Origin: Pyrrhoderma lamaoense
Lineage: Eukaryota > Basidiomycota > Agaricomycetes > Hymenochaetales > Hymenochaetaceae
Length of the DNA: 64,000 bases
Direction: 5' to 3'
Assembly (NCBI GenBank): GCA_002794735.1
Contig: NBAZ01000010.1
Span: 186,001-250,000 of the forward strand
The notes under the pieces are model-generated. The model had not been told where the DNA came from. It made no database searches and worked only from the letters and a program-made list of their open reading frames with translations. This document shows positions 13,605 to 25,084 of the stretch, piece by piece. The first letter of the stretch is position 1; every line of letters begins with the position of its first letter. A program made the translations under genes and the position numbers.

Positions 13605-14297
13605 ATGTATCCTAATCGAGGACACCAACACAGCTATAATAACACAGGGTCAAGATTTTCTAATAATGGGGTAGGACTAGGAGGGCGGGGTCGGGGTCAG
13701 CCAGGAATCAGTGGCTCTAGTCATGCTCAACAGCTCCCCGTGACTCAAGTACAGGTTTATCAAACTCTCCAAGCTATGGCTTATCAAGCTCCCCAGACCC
13801 AGACTTATCAGGCTCCACTAGCTCAGGATCAACCGACCCAACAAGTCTTAAAGGCTCAGCAAGAAGCCAAAGCGCTTGCTACTGATCAGGTGATAAAAAG
13901 ACATAGATCCCGAGTAGATGCGCTCGAAGCGGGAGGAAATTCCAAGCACAAAGAAGTTGAGAGACTACGGGAAGTTATGAAGAAAGCTAACGAGGCGTAT
14001 GATAGCTTTGAGAAAAAGGTTTTTTCAGCAAAGCAGGCTTATGAATTAGCACCTGAAGGCTCACTTACTAGGAAAACAGCAAAGTCGAAATATCAAGAAG
14101 CTCAGAAAGAACAATCTAAGCTAAGGATAAGCGCAAATAGCGCGAAAAGAGCATTTTTGCATGCACAGAAAGAGTATAATATTATGCTTGTTGTGAACGA
14201 AGCGGAAGTGAATCGGATGAAGCTGGAAATGGGTTGTATGGTACATGGAGCTTCCGATCTGCAAGAGATTCTGAGGCACCGCCCAACCTACTCCTGA
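13605..14297 (+). CDS. Tandem coiled-coil family protein 3 (unrecognised family)
   Basis: 230 residues, intronless, third paralogue. N-terminus MYPNRGHQHSYNNTG is almost the consensus of the family, followed by GLGGRGRGQPGISG. An insert of short repeats built on YQAP/YQTL (about residues 50-75) makes it the longest copy. The core has DQVIKRHRSRVDALEAG, AKQAYELAPEGSLTRKTA, KYQEAQKEQSKL, AQKEYNIM and NEAEVNRMKLEM, ending DLQEILRHRPTYS. It matches gene 1 slightly better than gene 2 in the N-terminus and 5' flank. Family not recognised. Confidence 0.75.
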   Translation: MYPNRGHQHSYNNTGSRFSNNGVGLGGRGRGQPGISGSSHAQQLPVTQVQVYQTLQAMAYQAPQTQTYQAPLAQDQPTQQVLKAQQEAKALATDQVIKRHRSRVDALEAGGNSKHKEVERLREVMKKANEAYDSFEKKVFSAKQAYELAPEGSLTRKTAKSKYQEAQKEQSKLRISANSAKRAFLHAQKEYNIMLVVNEAEVNRMKLEMGCMVHGASDLQEILRHRPTYS

Positions 14298-14534
14298 GAT
14301 AAGTGCTACGACAAGGGTCCATGTTGAGTTATTTACACTCATCTCATTATTTTACGTGTGTTAAACTGGGTCATGAATATATGTTTCAACATGTTTCGTG
14401 ATTTATCAGTAGGTTTCTGAAAGATTTGAATTTACGAATTTCAATAGCTTTCCTTCCTTATCACATGAAATATTGAGACCGTAGAGTATACATTTGATAT
14501 TATTCCAGCTTAGAAATTAGAAAAAGCATGAAGA

Positions 14535-14665
14535 TACAGGTGGGTATACGAAAGGACGCCAGGAACCGTAAGCGATATACGTTATTTGGATATTTTCTCG
14601 TCTGAATTTGAGGAAACATTCGCTTGTGTGCTAGTGCCTGGCGTCCTTTCGTATACCCACCTGTA
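14535..14665. mobile_element. MITE, 131 bp, perfect 29-bp terminal inverted repeats (copy 1)
   Basis: The ends TACAGGTGGGTATACG and CGTATACCCACCTGTA are exact reverse complements, and the match continues for 29 bases to GACGCCAGG / CCTGGCGTC. The interior is non-coding. A second element of exactly the same length lies at 59662-59792. The outermost TA on both sides could be a TA target-site duplication, as for Tc1/mariner-type MITEs. The superfamily is inference. Confidence 0.85.
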
Positions 14666-16396
14666 AATGCAATGAGCAGTTTGGTATCAGTAGGAGATGT
14701 GATACTTAAACGGCATAAAAATTTAAGGAATTAGACGGGTCAAATGATTACTTACATAAATTTCGTTCAATAACATTAGCAGATAAGATAAATATCATAT
14801 TTATGGATTTCTTGGCTAAAGTACAATAAAACTCAGGAGGGTAGAGGTTGTTAGTGTTACGTAGTACGAGTCAATATTGACGCCTTTAGTATGCTTGCCT
14901 CCTAACTTTATGAGCTTATACGACACACTAAAGGATACGAACAATAGGATACATAACGACGCCTTACGTTCTTTGATGGATTACTAATATGGAGAGTGAG
15001 GTCACGATCATCTGACTGAGAATGCCCGCGGCTCGTTAAGAGACGAAGACAATTAAAGGAAACTCTTGGGTTTGAACAGATAGTGGAAATCAACTCGAGC
15101 AAGGTAAGATAGTCTGGTGGTGTCCACGTAAGTAAGCTGGACACTGAAGTTCTTATTAAAGCACTACGCAATCCATTACAGATTTTCGGAGATTAGAAGA
15201 TCAGAGACATGAAAAAATTCAAAGACGGTTAGAGTGCTCAGAGACAGGGTTCGGATGCGAGTTACATGAATGTAGATATGAAAGCCTAGCAGGCACATGA
15301 TTGCATCGTGCATCACATCTCTTCGCACATCCAAACTATACTCTTGCTAGGAGGTCTTCGTTAGGAGGTGGAAGCAGGGAGAGAACCTCAAGCTGCCATT
15401 CCGTGGGTAGTAAGAAGTAAGAAAAATCTCCCACGTAGAGGGTGACGATCAGAAACCTGTTGCAAGGCAGGCAGTTGAAGCGGTATATATAAGGCAATCC
15501 CGTGAATCCGAAAGCAGAATGTTCGATAATGAGGAGGCAGAAAAACGGGGTACGTTAGTTCCGAAAGCCCGGTACTCATAGTCGTCCATCGATAGGCTTC
15601 CTCAATAAAATACTCTTTTTTTGTCAAAGGGAGTGAAGGTACAAAACAAGTATATGTACATATTCAGAGTCTTGAGAGCTCTGGACGTCATCGAGGCGTT
15701 AGCTAAAACATCTCGAAAGCTCTATGAGGGGTGTGCAGAAAGCAAGGCTAGCGTCATGTTGTTCAACCTAAACACGATGCACAACGCGTGCTGCAGAATC
15801 CGGGATTTGTGAACATTACATCTTGATTGCAATACTACATTTGGGATTTACATACCGAATTAAGATATATCAGCCTTAATCCGGCTCTGATGGGTTTACT
15901 CACGTATACTATCAAGCCTACAGAGGCGTCCGTGTCCTATCCTGAACGACGACGTGCACGGGTCGACGAATAGCTGTCGTGACATGTCCTTTTAAACTAT
16001 ACCGTCGGCTTCATTTTTGCTTGAGGTTTTCTTCAATATTCGCATTCGTGTACATTTCTTCCTTTCCGTCCTTCCTTCCTAAGCTCATATCTCCACGGGT
16101 GAGCTCTGTCTGTTCTCCAAGTAAGCAAATCGACGCCTTTTTTAATATATGAGACGTGCTAATATAGGCTTGTTTTAGGACAGGTGCCCTCTCCACTGCT
16201 TCAAGGACGTGTACAAACGACAAGCAAACCGGGAGTCGTATGCGTGTTCATAGATCTCAAGTCCTCCGTATCTAGTGTTATTGTAATACAGGGATTTTAA
16301 GGTATGCTAGACTACCCTATACTTACTTGGGCAGAAATGAATAGGAGCAGATTTAGCCTATTTGACTTCGCGTTAGTGAATATCTCTCCGTAGCTC
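14666..16396. other. Intergenic, possible gene relic on the minus strand
   Basis: No complete gene seen. Minus-strand reading frames at 15171-14908 and 15627-15388 are interrupted by stops, and I could not join them with convincing splice sites. They could be remnants of a decayed gene or chance. The last 300 bases form the promoter of the gene at 16397. Confidence 0.3.
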
Positions 16397-19300
16397 ATGG
16401 CTTCGACGCAGTACACAAGTACACCAGGTTCTGGGCCTAGCGCTCAGTCTATGTCCCGGAATTCAAGTTCAAGCTCAACTTCCGTGGATCCGGTATCAGA
16501 GAATCCTTCTGATGATGAATGGATTGCTGACTTCCTTAAAGATCTTGAGGAACAACAGCAGCAACGCCTCCAAGATCTCAACAATGAAGCCGAAGAACGG
16601 TTTAGAAATCAGAATGCGTTACTCGATGAGGCAGAAGCCAAAGGTTCTCTTTCTGTATCTGAAGCTGAAAAGAAGCGAGAAAAGCTAAAGGAGATACACG
16701 AGAAGCAATTGCAAAGGATACAGAAGGTACTTGATGAAGAAAGGGATGCTCTAATCGCTCGGGAACGAGGTCTTAGGAAACTTTCGCTACAGATGGAAGG
16801 TGGTGGTGGTAGTGGTGGGCAAGATGAGTGGTCGGAGGCACTTATCAAAGAACAAGAGGCACTTCTACAGATGTTTAAGGTAGCCCGTCAGGGACACGAA
16901 TCTATCCCCTCTGGGTCTGAATCTCAGAGCCGACAAAGTTCTAGGCCAAATCCTGCAGTTTGGACACCTCCTGCTCAACCCATTGCATCACAAAGATCTA
17001 GCAGCTCATCTACGGGCCGTCGAACAAGTGGCTCCGCCGTACGTTCATCGGATGATTTTCCATCTTCTTTGTATCATGGTCGTTCTTTCTCACGGGGTCA
17101 TACATCGCATCAGCCATGGCTAAGTGCTGAACCCCCTATGCTCCATGAAGAACCGGAAGATATTTCTTCTGGATTTACTAATACTATTGATGATGAAATA
17201 TATGAAGACGAGGAAGAGACGGAAGATGAGACAGACGGCGATTACGAAAATGATTCTGGAGATGAGCCCTTACCTACAGAGCATTCTTTTGGTGCGATCC
17301 CTGCGAAGAGTGCCCCAAGATCAATAGGCCAGTCTAACGCTCGAAATAGTAACTCAGACAGAAGGGGAACGTTTGGCTCTACTACTTCTTATACCACACC
17401 TGCAAAGCAGAATTATCGAAGTACTACTGGATATGCTCCACAGACGACACATAACTTTTGGAAACCTAGTGCAGAGAATATAAGAAATAATCACTCTTCC
17501 CTCGCCCTATACCTATACCTTCCACAAGTTCGAGTCAATCACAGATTCCACCATATAGAGCAACACCGAGGCGCCAACCATCCTTCAAACTGAGTGACCT
17601 ACCACCCCGGGACGATCGCCCACGTGAATCTGATCGACATTGGGAAGCCAACGAATCTAATCGTTCCAAAGCACCCATTGGAGGAACATCTGTATCTCCT
17701 CCCCAAACCCAACGTGCACGCAGTTCTTCAGGGACCATAGTACTCCCCTTTTCAAATGGACCACAAATACCGCCTCTTACCCCGAGGCGCAGATTTGGAA
17801 GCCTCAGGCAAGAGGCGTAACTACAGAATCACCATTCCGTCCGCCGCCTAATCCTCTTTCGACTGTCCCGGTGAACCAGGGGAACGGGCCTACTGTAGTG
17901 CCAGCGCCTTATAGATATCGTACAAGAAACGACAGCGAAACGAGTACGGGTCGCTCAGGATCACCTGTACGCCGACCTTCAGTCAGTGGTCCTAGTCCAA
18001 GCCCTAAAGCTTCACTCCCCATACCTACACCATCGATGAGTAGTTCTCGACGATCACCTATACCTTTGGATACCAGTTTACCCACACCTTCTTCTCCTTT
18101 ATCGGGTTCTTTCAGTCACCAACAATCTAATACCCGTAGTTCTCCATATATCCCTATCCATCGCTCATCATCACCACCCCCAGTACCGTTGCCACCGTCA
18201 GCAATGTCCACCTCGATCCCCAGCAGTAGTCTATCACGCCACCCTACTTTGGTTGACTCGGCCCAATCTGACACGCGCAGTAATCGTTTCTCAGCTCGAA
18301 GTTCTTACTCAACGAGATCAGATGAAGCGCCAGAATGGGATGCATCAACCTTGTCATCCAATCTAATTGGTGAGCGTCTTGAGCGGTTACGCGAGTCCCC
18401 GAGCGCACTTTCGAACCGTATGGCAAAGGAAAGTAGGAAGTCCTCCAAGGATCACATGAGCAAGGGACAAGAAATTGAGAATGATTGGGAACTGAAGGAG
18501 GTGAAGGAGGAAGAAGATCAGGAGGAGGATATTGATGAGATGAGGATTAAGGAATCAGAGAAAGAATTAAGAGCAAAGGAGGAAGAGAGGGCGCGGGAAA
18601 GAGAACGAGAAAGGGAGAGAGAGGAAACTAGGAGAAAATTGAAGGAACAGGAGGAGGCTCTTGATCAGAAGGAGAAGGAGTTGGACGAACTTTACGCAGA
18701 ACAGCTTAAACGTGAAGCCGAGCTCAGTGCAAAAATACAGAGCGAACAAGCCGAAGCTAAGAAACGACTCGAAGAGAATCTGAAGGAGGAACTCCTTATC
18801 GAGCAACGGGCTGAACAAGAAAGGCAACAAGAGCTTTACAAGGAACAGACACTTAAACGTGAAGCGGAGTTCGCTGAACAAGCTCGCATTCTTGATGAAC
18901 AGCGGCAACACGAATCAGAGTTGCGTCAGCAGAAGGAGATTGAACTTCAAGCGAAGGAGGAAGAGCTAAGTCGTCATCAGCGCGAAATGGCGGAAATGCA
19001 TCGTAAACGCGAAGAAGCAGAAATAGCAGAACAATCACGACAGCTGGCTATTCTTCGTGCAAAGGAGGCTGAGCTAGAGCGGCAACAGGAGATACTTGAG
19101 AAACAGAGGCAGGCGGAGCTTGAAGCACAACGAAAGAAGGAAGAAGAGCTTATGCGTAAAATTCAAGAACTGGAGCGTCGAGCAGAAGAGTTTGCCGCTG
19201 CTCAACGTCGTCGAGCGGAGGCCGATAGATTGGAAGCTGAACGACGCGCTGAGGAGGAGAGAGCGCAGGCGGAAAGGAGGAAGAGGGAAGATGAGTTACG

Positions 19301-20948
19301 AGCGGAGGAAGAGAGGATAAAGCAGCGGCAGTGGGAATTGAGACAGCGAGAAGAAGCTTTTGAACGTCTCAAGAAGGAACGAGAGCTAAAAGAAAAGGAG
19401 GCTCTACTCGAGAAACAATATCGGGAGCTAGCTCAGCGTGAAGAGGAGTTGAAAAGAAAGGAGGAAGAGAACGAACGGCGGAAGGAGAGGGAGGAGAAGG
19501 AAAGATTGATAAGAGAGGAGGAAGAACGTAAGAGGAAGGAGGAAGAGGAGATGAGGAGGAAAGAGGAGGAGGAACGTAGGATGAAAGAAGAGGAAGAACG
19601 TAAAAGAAAAGAAGAAGAGAAGAGACTGGCAGAAGAAGCGAGAGCTGCGAGAGAGAAGAGGGAAAGAGAACGCCGTGAACAAGAACTTCGCGAACGGGAG
19701 CAGCGTCTTGAACGGGAGCAGCTTGAGCGAGAACGGCTGGAACAGGAACGTCAAGAGCATTATGAGCAGGAAATAAGAGAGAAAGAGGCGAGAGAGGCAA
19801 TGGAGCGTGAGGAGAGGGAAAGGGAACGAAGAGAAGAAGCTCTATTGAAGGAACAGGAACTAAAGAAGAAGAAAGAGTTTGAGGCTAGAGAAAGAGAGAG
19901 GGAAAGGGAAAGAGAGTCCAGGAGGATTAAGCAAGAAGAGCCGGAAACGGTTGAGCTTGAGCAAGAGGACGTATCTCCCGAAGAACTCAGACAACAAGAA
20001 GAACTCTTTCGTTACTACGAGCAGCGCAAACAGGCCCAAGCTAGCTTTAATTCAAAGGCGACAAGTTCATTCTCAAGTTCGATACCCAATACCTCTACTA
20101 CATTTTCCTCTGCTTCAGGTACATTCTCTTCAGGTCGAGCAAATTCAAATAGTTCATCGAACTATCACCCGAACTGGAGTAGTAGCCAAAGATCTTCAAC
20201 AGGTTCCGCGTCGTCTGCAGCTTCTGCGGCTTCTGATTTCTCTCGATCATCGGCGAGTACTTCAGCTAGTTCACAATGGTCTTCTAGTACACGACCAACG
20301 AGTACTTCGGCGGCTAGCTCCAGCAGTAGCCGCACTGCATCTAATGAGCAATACAAGTCGACTAATACTGGTACTTGGAAGGCGAGTACAGGGTCGGGGC
20401 CTTCACCCAGCTCTGGTGGTTTCGGTTCATACACCCAAAGTTCACCGCTAACAGAAGCCGAATGGAAACGTCGCCAAGAAGAGCACGCTCGGAGGCAGGA
20501 AGAGCAGTTCAGACGAGAATCTCTAAAGGCAGAAAAGGAGAAAGCTTCTGCTGCTGCTCGTGCTGCAGCATCTACTGCAAAGGGAACTCAAAATATCCAA
20601 GAGGCTTGGGCGAAGTATATCTCTGCTTGGCAAACCTTAAACGAACGTCCGAGATTGTTCTTCAGGACGATGCCATGGCCTGTAATCACCACTCCTACAT
20701 CTCCAGAAGAGCTCACGGCTAAAGCGATTGGCGTACTTGTACTATCTCCTGCTCATTCGTCTAACAAGACCGCTCGCGAGAGGTTGAAGTCCGAATTACT
20801 TCGCTGGCATCCTGATAAATTTTCGAATAAGTATAGCAGTAAAGCGGATCCGCAACAATGGGAGTTAATTATTGAAGGAGCGAATCATGTGGCTAGGGCT
20901 TTAACTGAATTATTAACCAGGGAAGATCCTGAACGCGAATTGTTTTAA
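16397..20948 (+). CDS. Giant coiled-coil protein with C-terminal NFKBIL1/J-like domain
   Basis: About 1,500 residues, apparently a single long exon. An acidic, coiled N-terminus (DDEWIADFLKDLEEQQQQR) leads into Ser/Pro-rich disordered sequence. A continuous coiled coil follows (about 18450-20030) of Glu/Arg/Lys-rich heptads (EENLKEELLIEQRAEQERQQ), then a Ser/Thr-rich linker. The C-terminal domain EAWAKYISAWQTL .. MPWPV .. VLSPAHSSNKTARERLKSE .. LLRWHPDKF .. GANHVARALTELL resembles the C-terminus of NFKBIL1-like proteins, a degenerate J-type fold in which HPDK is retained. Two frame breaks lie in the disordered part: CCC at 17499-17501 (SS must continue as PRPIPIPS) and CCCC at 17780-17783 (PPLTP must continue as EAQIWKPQ). 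Each is repaired by one added C. The coiled coil is copied in inverted orientation at 25-26 and 27-29 kb. Function unknown. Confidence 0.7.
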
Positions 20949-21550
20949 TTAATTATATTGGATAAAGTGGAAAAACTCCATCGGATTTATATGTATGGCC
21001 TGGAATGGGCTCTCGTCTTTATTTTCCTTTCTTCCCCTTATTTTTTGTGGACTTAAAGAATATGTAGCATCTGATCAATGTATGTTATCTCTCTTACAAT
21101 CTGTTGTATAACCACCCATCAACCCCCCGATAGTTTTTGTTGTTTTCATAATATATATGATAAACAATTATTACGACAATGGAAATGACATGTAAAACAT
21201 CTGCTTACTTTGAGGACAGCTCGAAACAAAGAAAAGGAAAAATATTGACTTGCTTGAGATAATACATCAAGATCGACTAACTGACTACTAGGAGAATGAA
21301 ATTAAGCTAATACAAACACAAAAGTAGGTGTACTGTACAATGTACAATTGTACATATGGGTTGCGAGGAGGATAAAAGGATGGGGGATGGAGTTCTATCA
21401 GATAGATCATACAGGGATAACTAGGAACTACAGTGTCTATCAAGAGTGGATAAAAAGGGAATCAGAGAGTGAAAAAGGTTATAAGCCCGTCAAGAAAGTC
21501 CATACATGAATGAGATTTTAATGATACAGCAAGAAGAGGTTTACTTTTTC
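20949..21550. other. Convergent intergenic region
   Basis: 3' flanks of two convergent genes. AT-rich, non-coding. Confidence 0.5.
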
Positions 21551-23483
21551 TCAGTTATAGAAAGATATGTGTTGATTAAAGTAAGGTAGTTGTTCCAAAA
21601 TCTTGAAATGCTGAATTCTCTTTAGTAGTTGATTAGCAGTTGGACGCGCTCGAGGATCCTTTTCCCAGCATTGCTTACAGAATAGAAGTAGGGCTTGGTC
21701 TCGATTCGGCCAGGTATCAAAACTTGGAGGGACCTCGGGAGTTTTACCGGTATAGATAAGTATCATGACAGAAACAGTAATGCGGTGTTTGGCATAGGGA
21801 ACTTCTTTTGACAAAAACTCCTTTTAATATCAATTTTTAGTTCATTTTTTTTAGTTAGATTTGACGTCGAAAGAACTTTTCACAGTTTGCGTAAGCTTAC
21901 CAGACAAGTCATCCCAAGTGCCCATATGTCGGACGCTTTTGTAGGAGTTTGCTTCGCATTCCCATACGGAACAGCGAGTTCTGGAGCAAGCCACCGCAGT
22001 AAATTGGAGTCTGTCTCACTGGAAGATGCGTTACTTATAAGCTGAGAGATACCGTAGTCCGTTAATAAGGGCCAGCCGTAACGAGACACCATAACGTTTG
22101 ACTGTATCAGTTATATAAGATTACGTTTAGGAGCGATGATACCGTATGCAGATACATACAGATTTAAGGCTCCCATGAACGACATTATTTTCATGTAAGT
22201 AGTTGAGACCAGCGCATATACCCTCGAGCTAGCAGTAGTATGTTCGGTTACATTACATATATTGACGTGAGAGTGCATACTTACCATAGCGACTTTATCA
22301 AACCCTTGGTCGCTTAGCGAGTATTGAATCAGTGATCCGTATTCCACACACTCCGTTACAATAGACGGATACAACATTTCGTCAATTAACTCAACGACAA
22401 AACCTTGTATCGGTAGTACATTTGGGTGGTTCAGCTTTTGCCAAATGAGTAGCTCCTCGGCAATAAGCTAAAAAGGTTTAGCCAAGACAAGAACTGTGAG
22501 ACGTAATTCATATCCATTACCTTCGAAGCTTTTAGACCGTTTGCCTTGAAGTCAGCAATAGCAAGGCGCTTGATGGCCACTGAATTACCGCTCCTCAAAT
22601 TAAGTAGGTACACCTCCGAAGAATTGCCACGTAAACTTGAGAAGGATTCAGATTTCCAGTCTGGGCCTAACTCATTAGTCATATCCAGATGCTCAGAACT
22701 ACGAAGAAGCTGATATAGAGATTGGAGTTGACCTGTGATGTCAAGTGACCAGGAGTTCCTCCGCTGGCCTAGGGAAGGTCGGAGGGTATCGAGAGTTTCC
22801 TCTTGCACTCCACGATACACAGAAGGGGTAGGAGAAATCCAAGAACGGAAAGTGTCTTGACTACGAGGTCGCACAGGACGAGTGCTGTTGGGACGCGTTC
22901 CCAAAGGATGCATTAGAGAATTGCTTCGACCACGAGAAAAAGTAGAGTTATTCTTTTTGGATGCATCATAACCAGGGGGTAGCCAGATCTCGGGAATTGG
23001 TTTTTCGATGGGACGGGGAGGTCTGGTTGTAGGAGACGTCTGAATGGGGTTGAACTGCCGCAATTGATAATTGGGAGCTTTAGTACGTTCCCTGGTGGAT
23101 GGTGTTGGACGGTCGTATAGACTTTCTTCATCTGAGTCCCCCTCGGATATTTCTTCACTGCTCGTATGCGCTTGACTCTCGTGTAATCTGTATTCCTCCG
23201 TGACGAACCCATCATCATCTTCCTCTTCTTCCCTAACATACCGGCTGTGTAATCTTTGTTGCAAAAAATTATAACCAGGATAAGGTCGAGTCATCCTAAC
23301 ACCAAGAGAGTTATTAGGAGAGCCATTGTTAGCATTCGGAATCCAGAAATATTGACCCCTTTGTTTGTTGTAGTGAGCAAGGCGTTCGGTTTGGCTTGCT
23401 CGGGTGTTCCAATGGGGCTCAGGAGCCCATTCATCATCAGATGACAGAGGGGAAGCATCGAACGCAATCCTATGCATATTCAT
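21551..23483 (-). CDS. Protein kinase-like protein, probable pseudokinase
   Basis: The N-terminal 280 residues are disordered with an acidic patch (EEEEDDDGF). A kinase-like domain follows over five to six exons. Visible elements: degenerate Gly loop GNSSEVYLL, VAIKRL with the ATP-site Lys, helix C EELLIWQKLNHPNVLPIQGF, hinge VTECVEYGSL, NYLHENNVVHGSLKS|SNVMV as catalytic loop, LLTDYGIS in place of DFG, LRWLAPEL, SDIWALGMTCL, and the C-lobe end CWEKDPRARPTANQLLKRI. The catalytic Asp of HRD is replaced (HGSLKS), so phosphotransfer is doubtful although Lys and the DYG Asp remain. Introns have clean ends (for example GTAAGC..AAAG before GAGTTTTTG). It is convergent with the gene ending at 20948. 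A scaffold or signalling role is inference. Confidence 0.8.
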
Positions 23484-25084
23484 TGAAGTAGCTGTCGACC
23501 CAGTTTCGTGTTTGCAGCGTATCTAATCCGTCCACGTTCAACGCACCCAGTTTGTAACGTTGAATAATTTTTGTAAGTTAACAGAAAATCCAGAGCCAGA
23601 AGTCAAAGAAGCAGAAGAGAAAGAAGGATGACTAAAATGTCTTTGGCCTTGTTGAGCCACAATATCAAGTTCGCATGCTTGAGCTAAAGTGTGAGAAGGC
23701 TATGCAGATGCATGTATAAAAGCAGGTGAGCTGTCGCGAATACACAGGTATTAGTATTAAATTTAGAGTTGCAACCATACCTTAAATTAATAATTCTCGT
23801 CTCGTAGATATACACCTTGATATCAATCATGCAAATTGAAACACCTTTTCTTCTTCATCAATCCATCGAGCACCGAAAAGTTTCTGAGCAAGTCAAACGC
23901 AACCCGTCACAAAAAAGCTCAACACAAAACTCACACTTTCGGTGTTTTTCTGTAAACCCTCATCACGTGGGGTCTTGTTGTCGTCATGGAATGGAATGCC
24001 GGATTCGGAAGTAAATGTTATTTTTATTTGGTATCAGGTTCATCATTCAATGCTCCGACCTTCGTTTTCACAAGATACTGCTTAATTGAATTACAAATTT
24101 AGTCTCGCCTGCCCTCGTGTTATGCGCTCACTTAACTCGTCATAGTCATACTAAGTATGACTAACAGGGTTTTGAGTTTGCCTGCGCTCGGCAAAGTATA
24201 ACAGTCATTACTAGTAAGCCTTACTCCTGCTGGTTCTTGCAGACTATGATATCTCTCGACCCATGAATAGTTTCGATGCAATGGAGATACGGTAGCTCTG
24301 TGAGACGGCCGCTTAGCCCTTGCGCACTTAGGACGACTTGCTTGAATCTTGATCTTTTCTAAAGAAAAACTAAAGGAAACATATTATTAGTTATTCTCCC
24401 ATGCGAAGTATCTTCATATTCATCTGTTATGGAAAGGTTCCGGAGATGACATTAGACCTTGATTTCTAGAGAGATTATTTAGATACTTACGCGGCTATCT
24501 GTCCAGATAAGATCATAAATATAAATTTCTCGACCTTACTCACATGTACTTTGTCTTCCCCATTTTCAAAAATATCACGGCCTTTATGTTGTTCATTACT
24601 CATGACGACTATACCCTCTTATCCTCTCTCTCTCTCTCTCTCCCTCTCTCTCTCTAGCTTGGATCTTGGGTCCTTTTACTGAAGACTTGGTCTAGTAAAC
24701 TATCACAACTATTTAAACTTCATTCATGATAAGTCTAATTCGTTTATTTTAAAAGGAATTCGTGCTAAAAAAAGGTTGTCTACACCAAGTAATCTATTCA
24801 CTGAGTACTTACTCTTACAATTTGTTGCATAAACCCAGTTCGATAGTCATGACTTGTGATTGATATACAGGATACCCAATTGCGACCACAAGTATATATT
24901 GGAATAGCTCGAAAAAACTAGATTCATGATAAATACAGTACTGGCTGTCATATACATTGTCATCCTAATCAACCGGACTTATTCTACATTGCTCCCTACT
25001 TCCAAAGCTTCTATTCACCCAGATATCTCTACCTCCTGCCTACTCATTTCATCATTTTTTAGTCATGACACGCTGACGATTTAA
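23484..25084. other. Intergenic region
   Basis: Promoter side of the kinase-like gene. No credible gene. Contains the CT microsatellite listed separately. Confidence 0.45.
24623..24655. repeat. (CT)n microsatellite
   Basis: About 33 bases of CT dinucleotides with one interruption (TCCCT). Confidence 0.9.

Noticed and set aside
14908..15627. Possible minus-strand gene between the MITE and the coiled-coil gene
   Set aside because: Frames are interrupted and no splice path joins them into a recognisable domain. Listed only as a possible relic.
18567..19800. Long antisense reading frames opposite the coiled-coil rod
   Set aside because: GA-rich coding repeats give CT-rich antisense with few stops. 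The translations are low-complexity Leu/Phe/Ser/Pro and match nothing.
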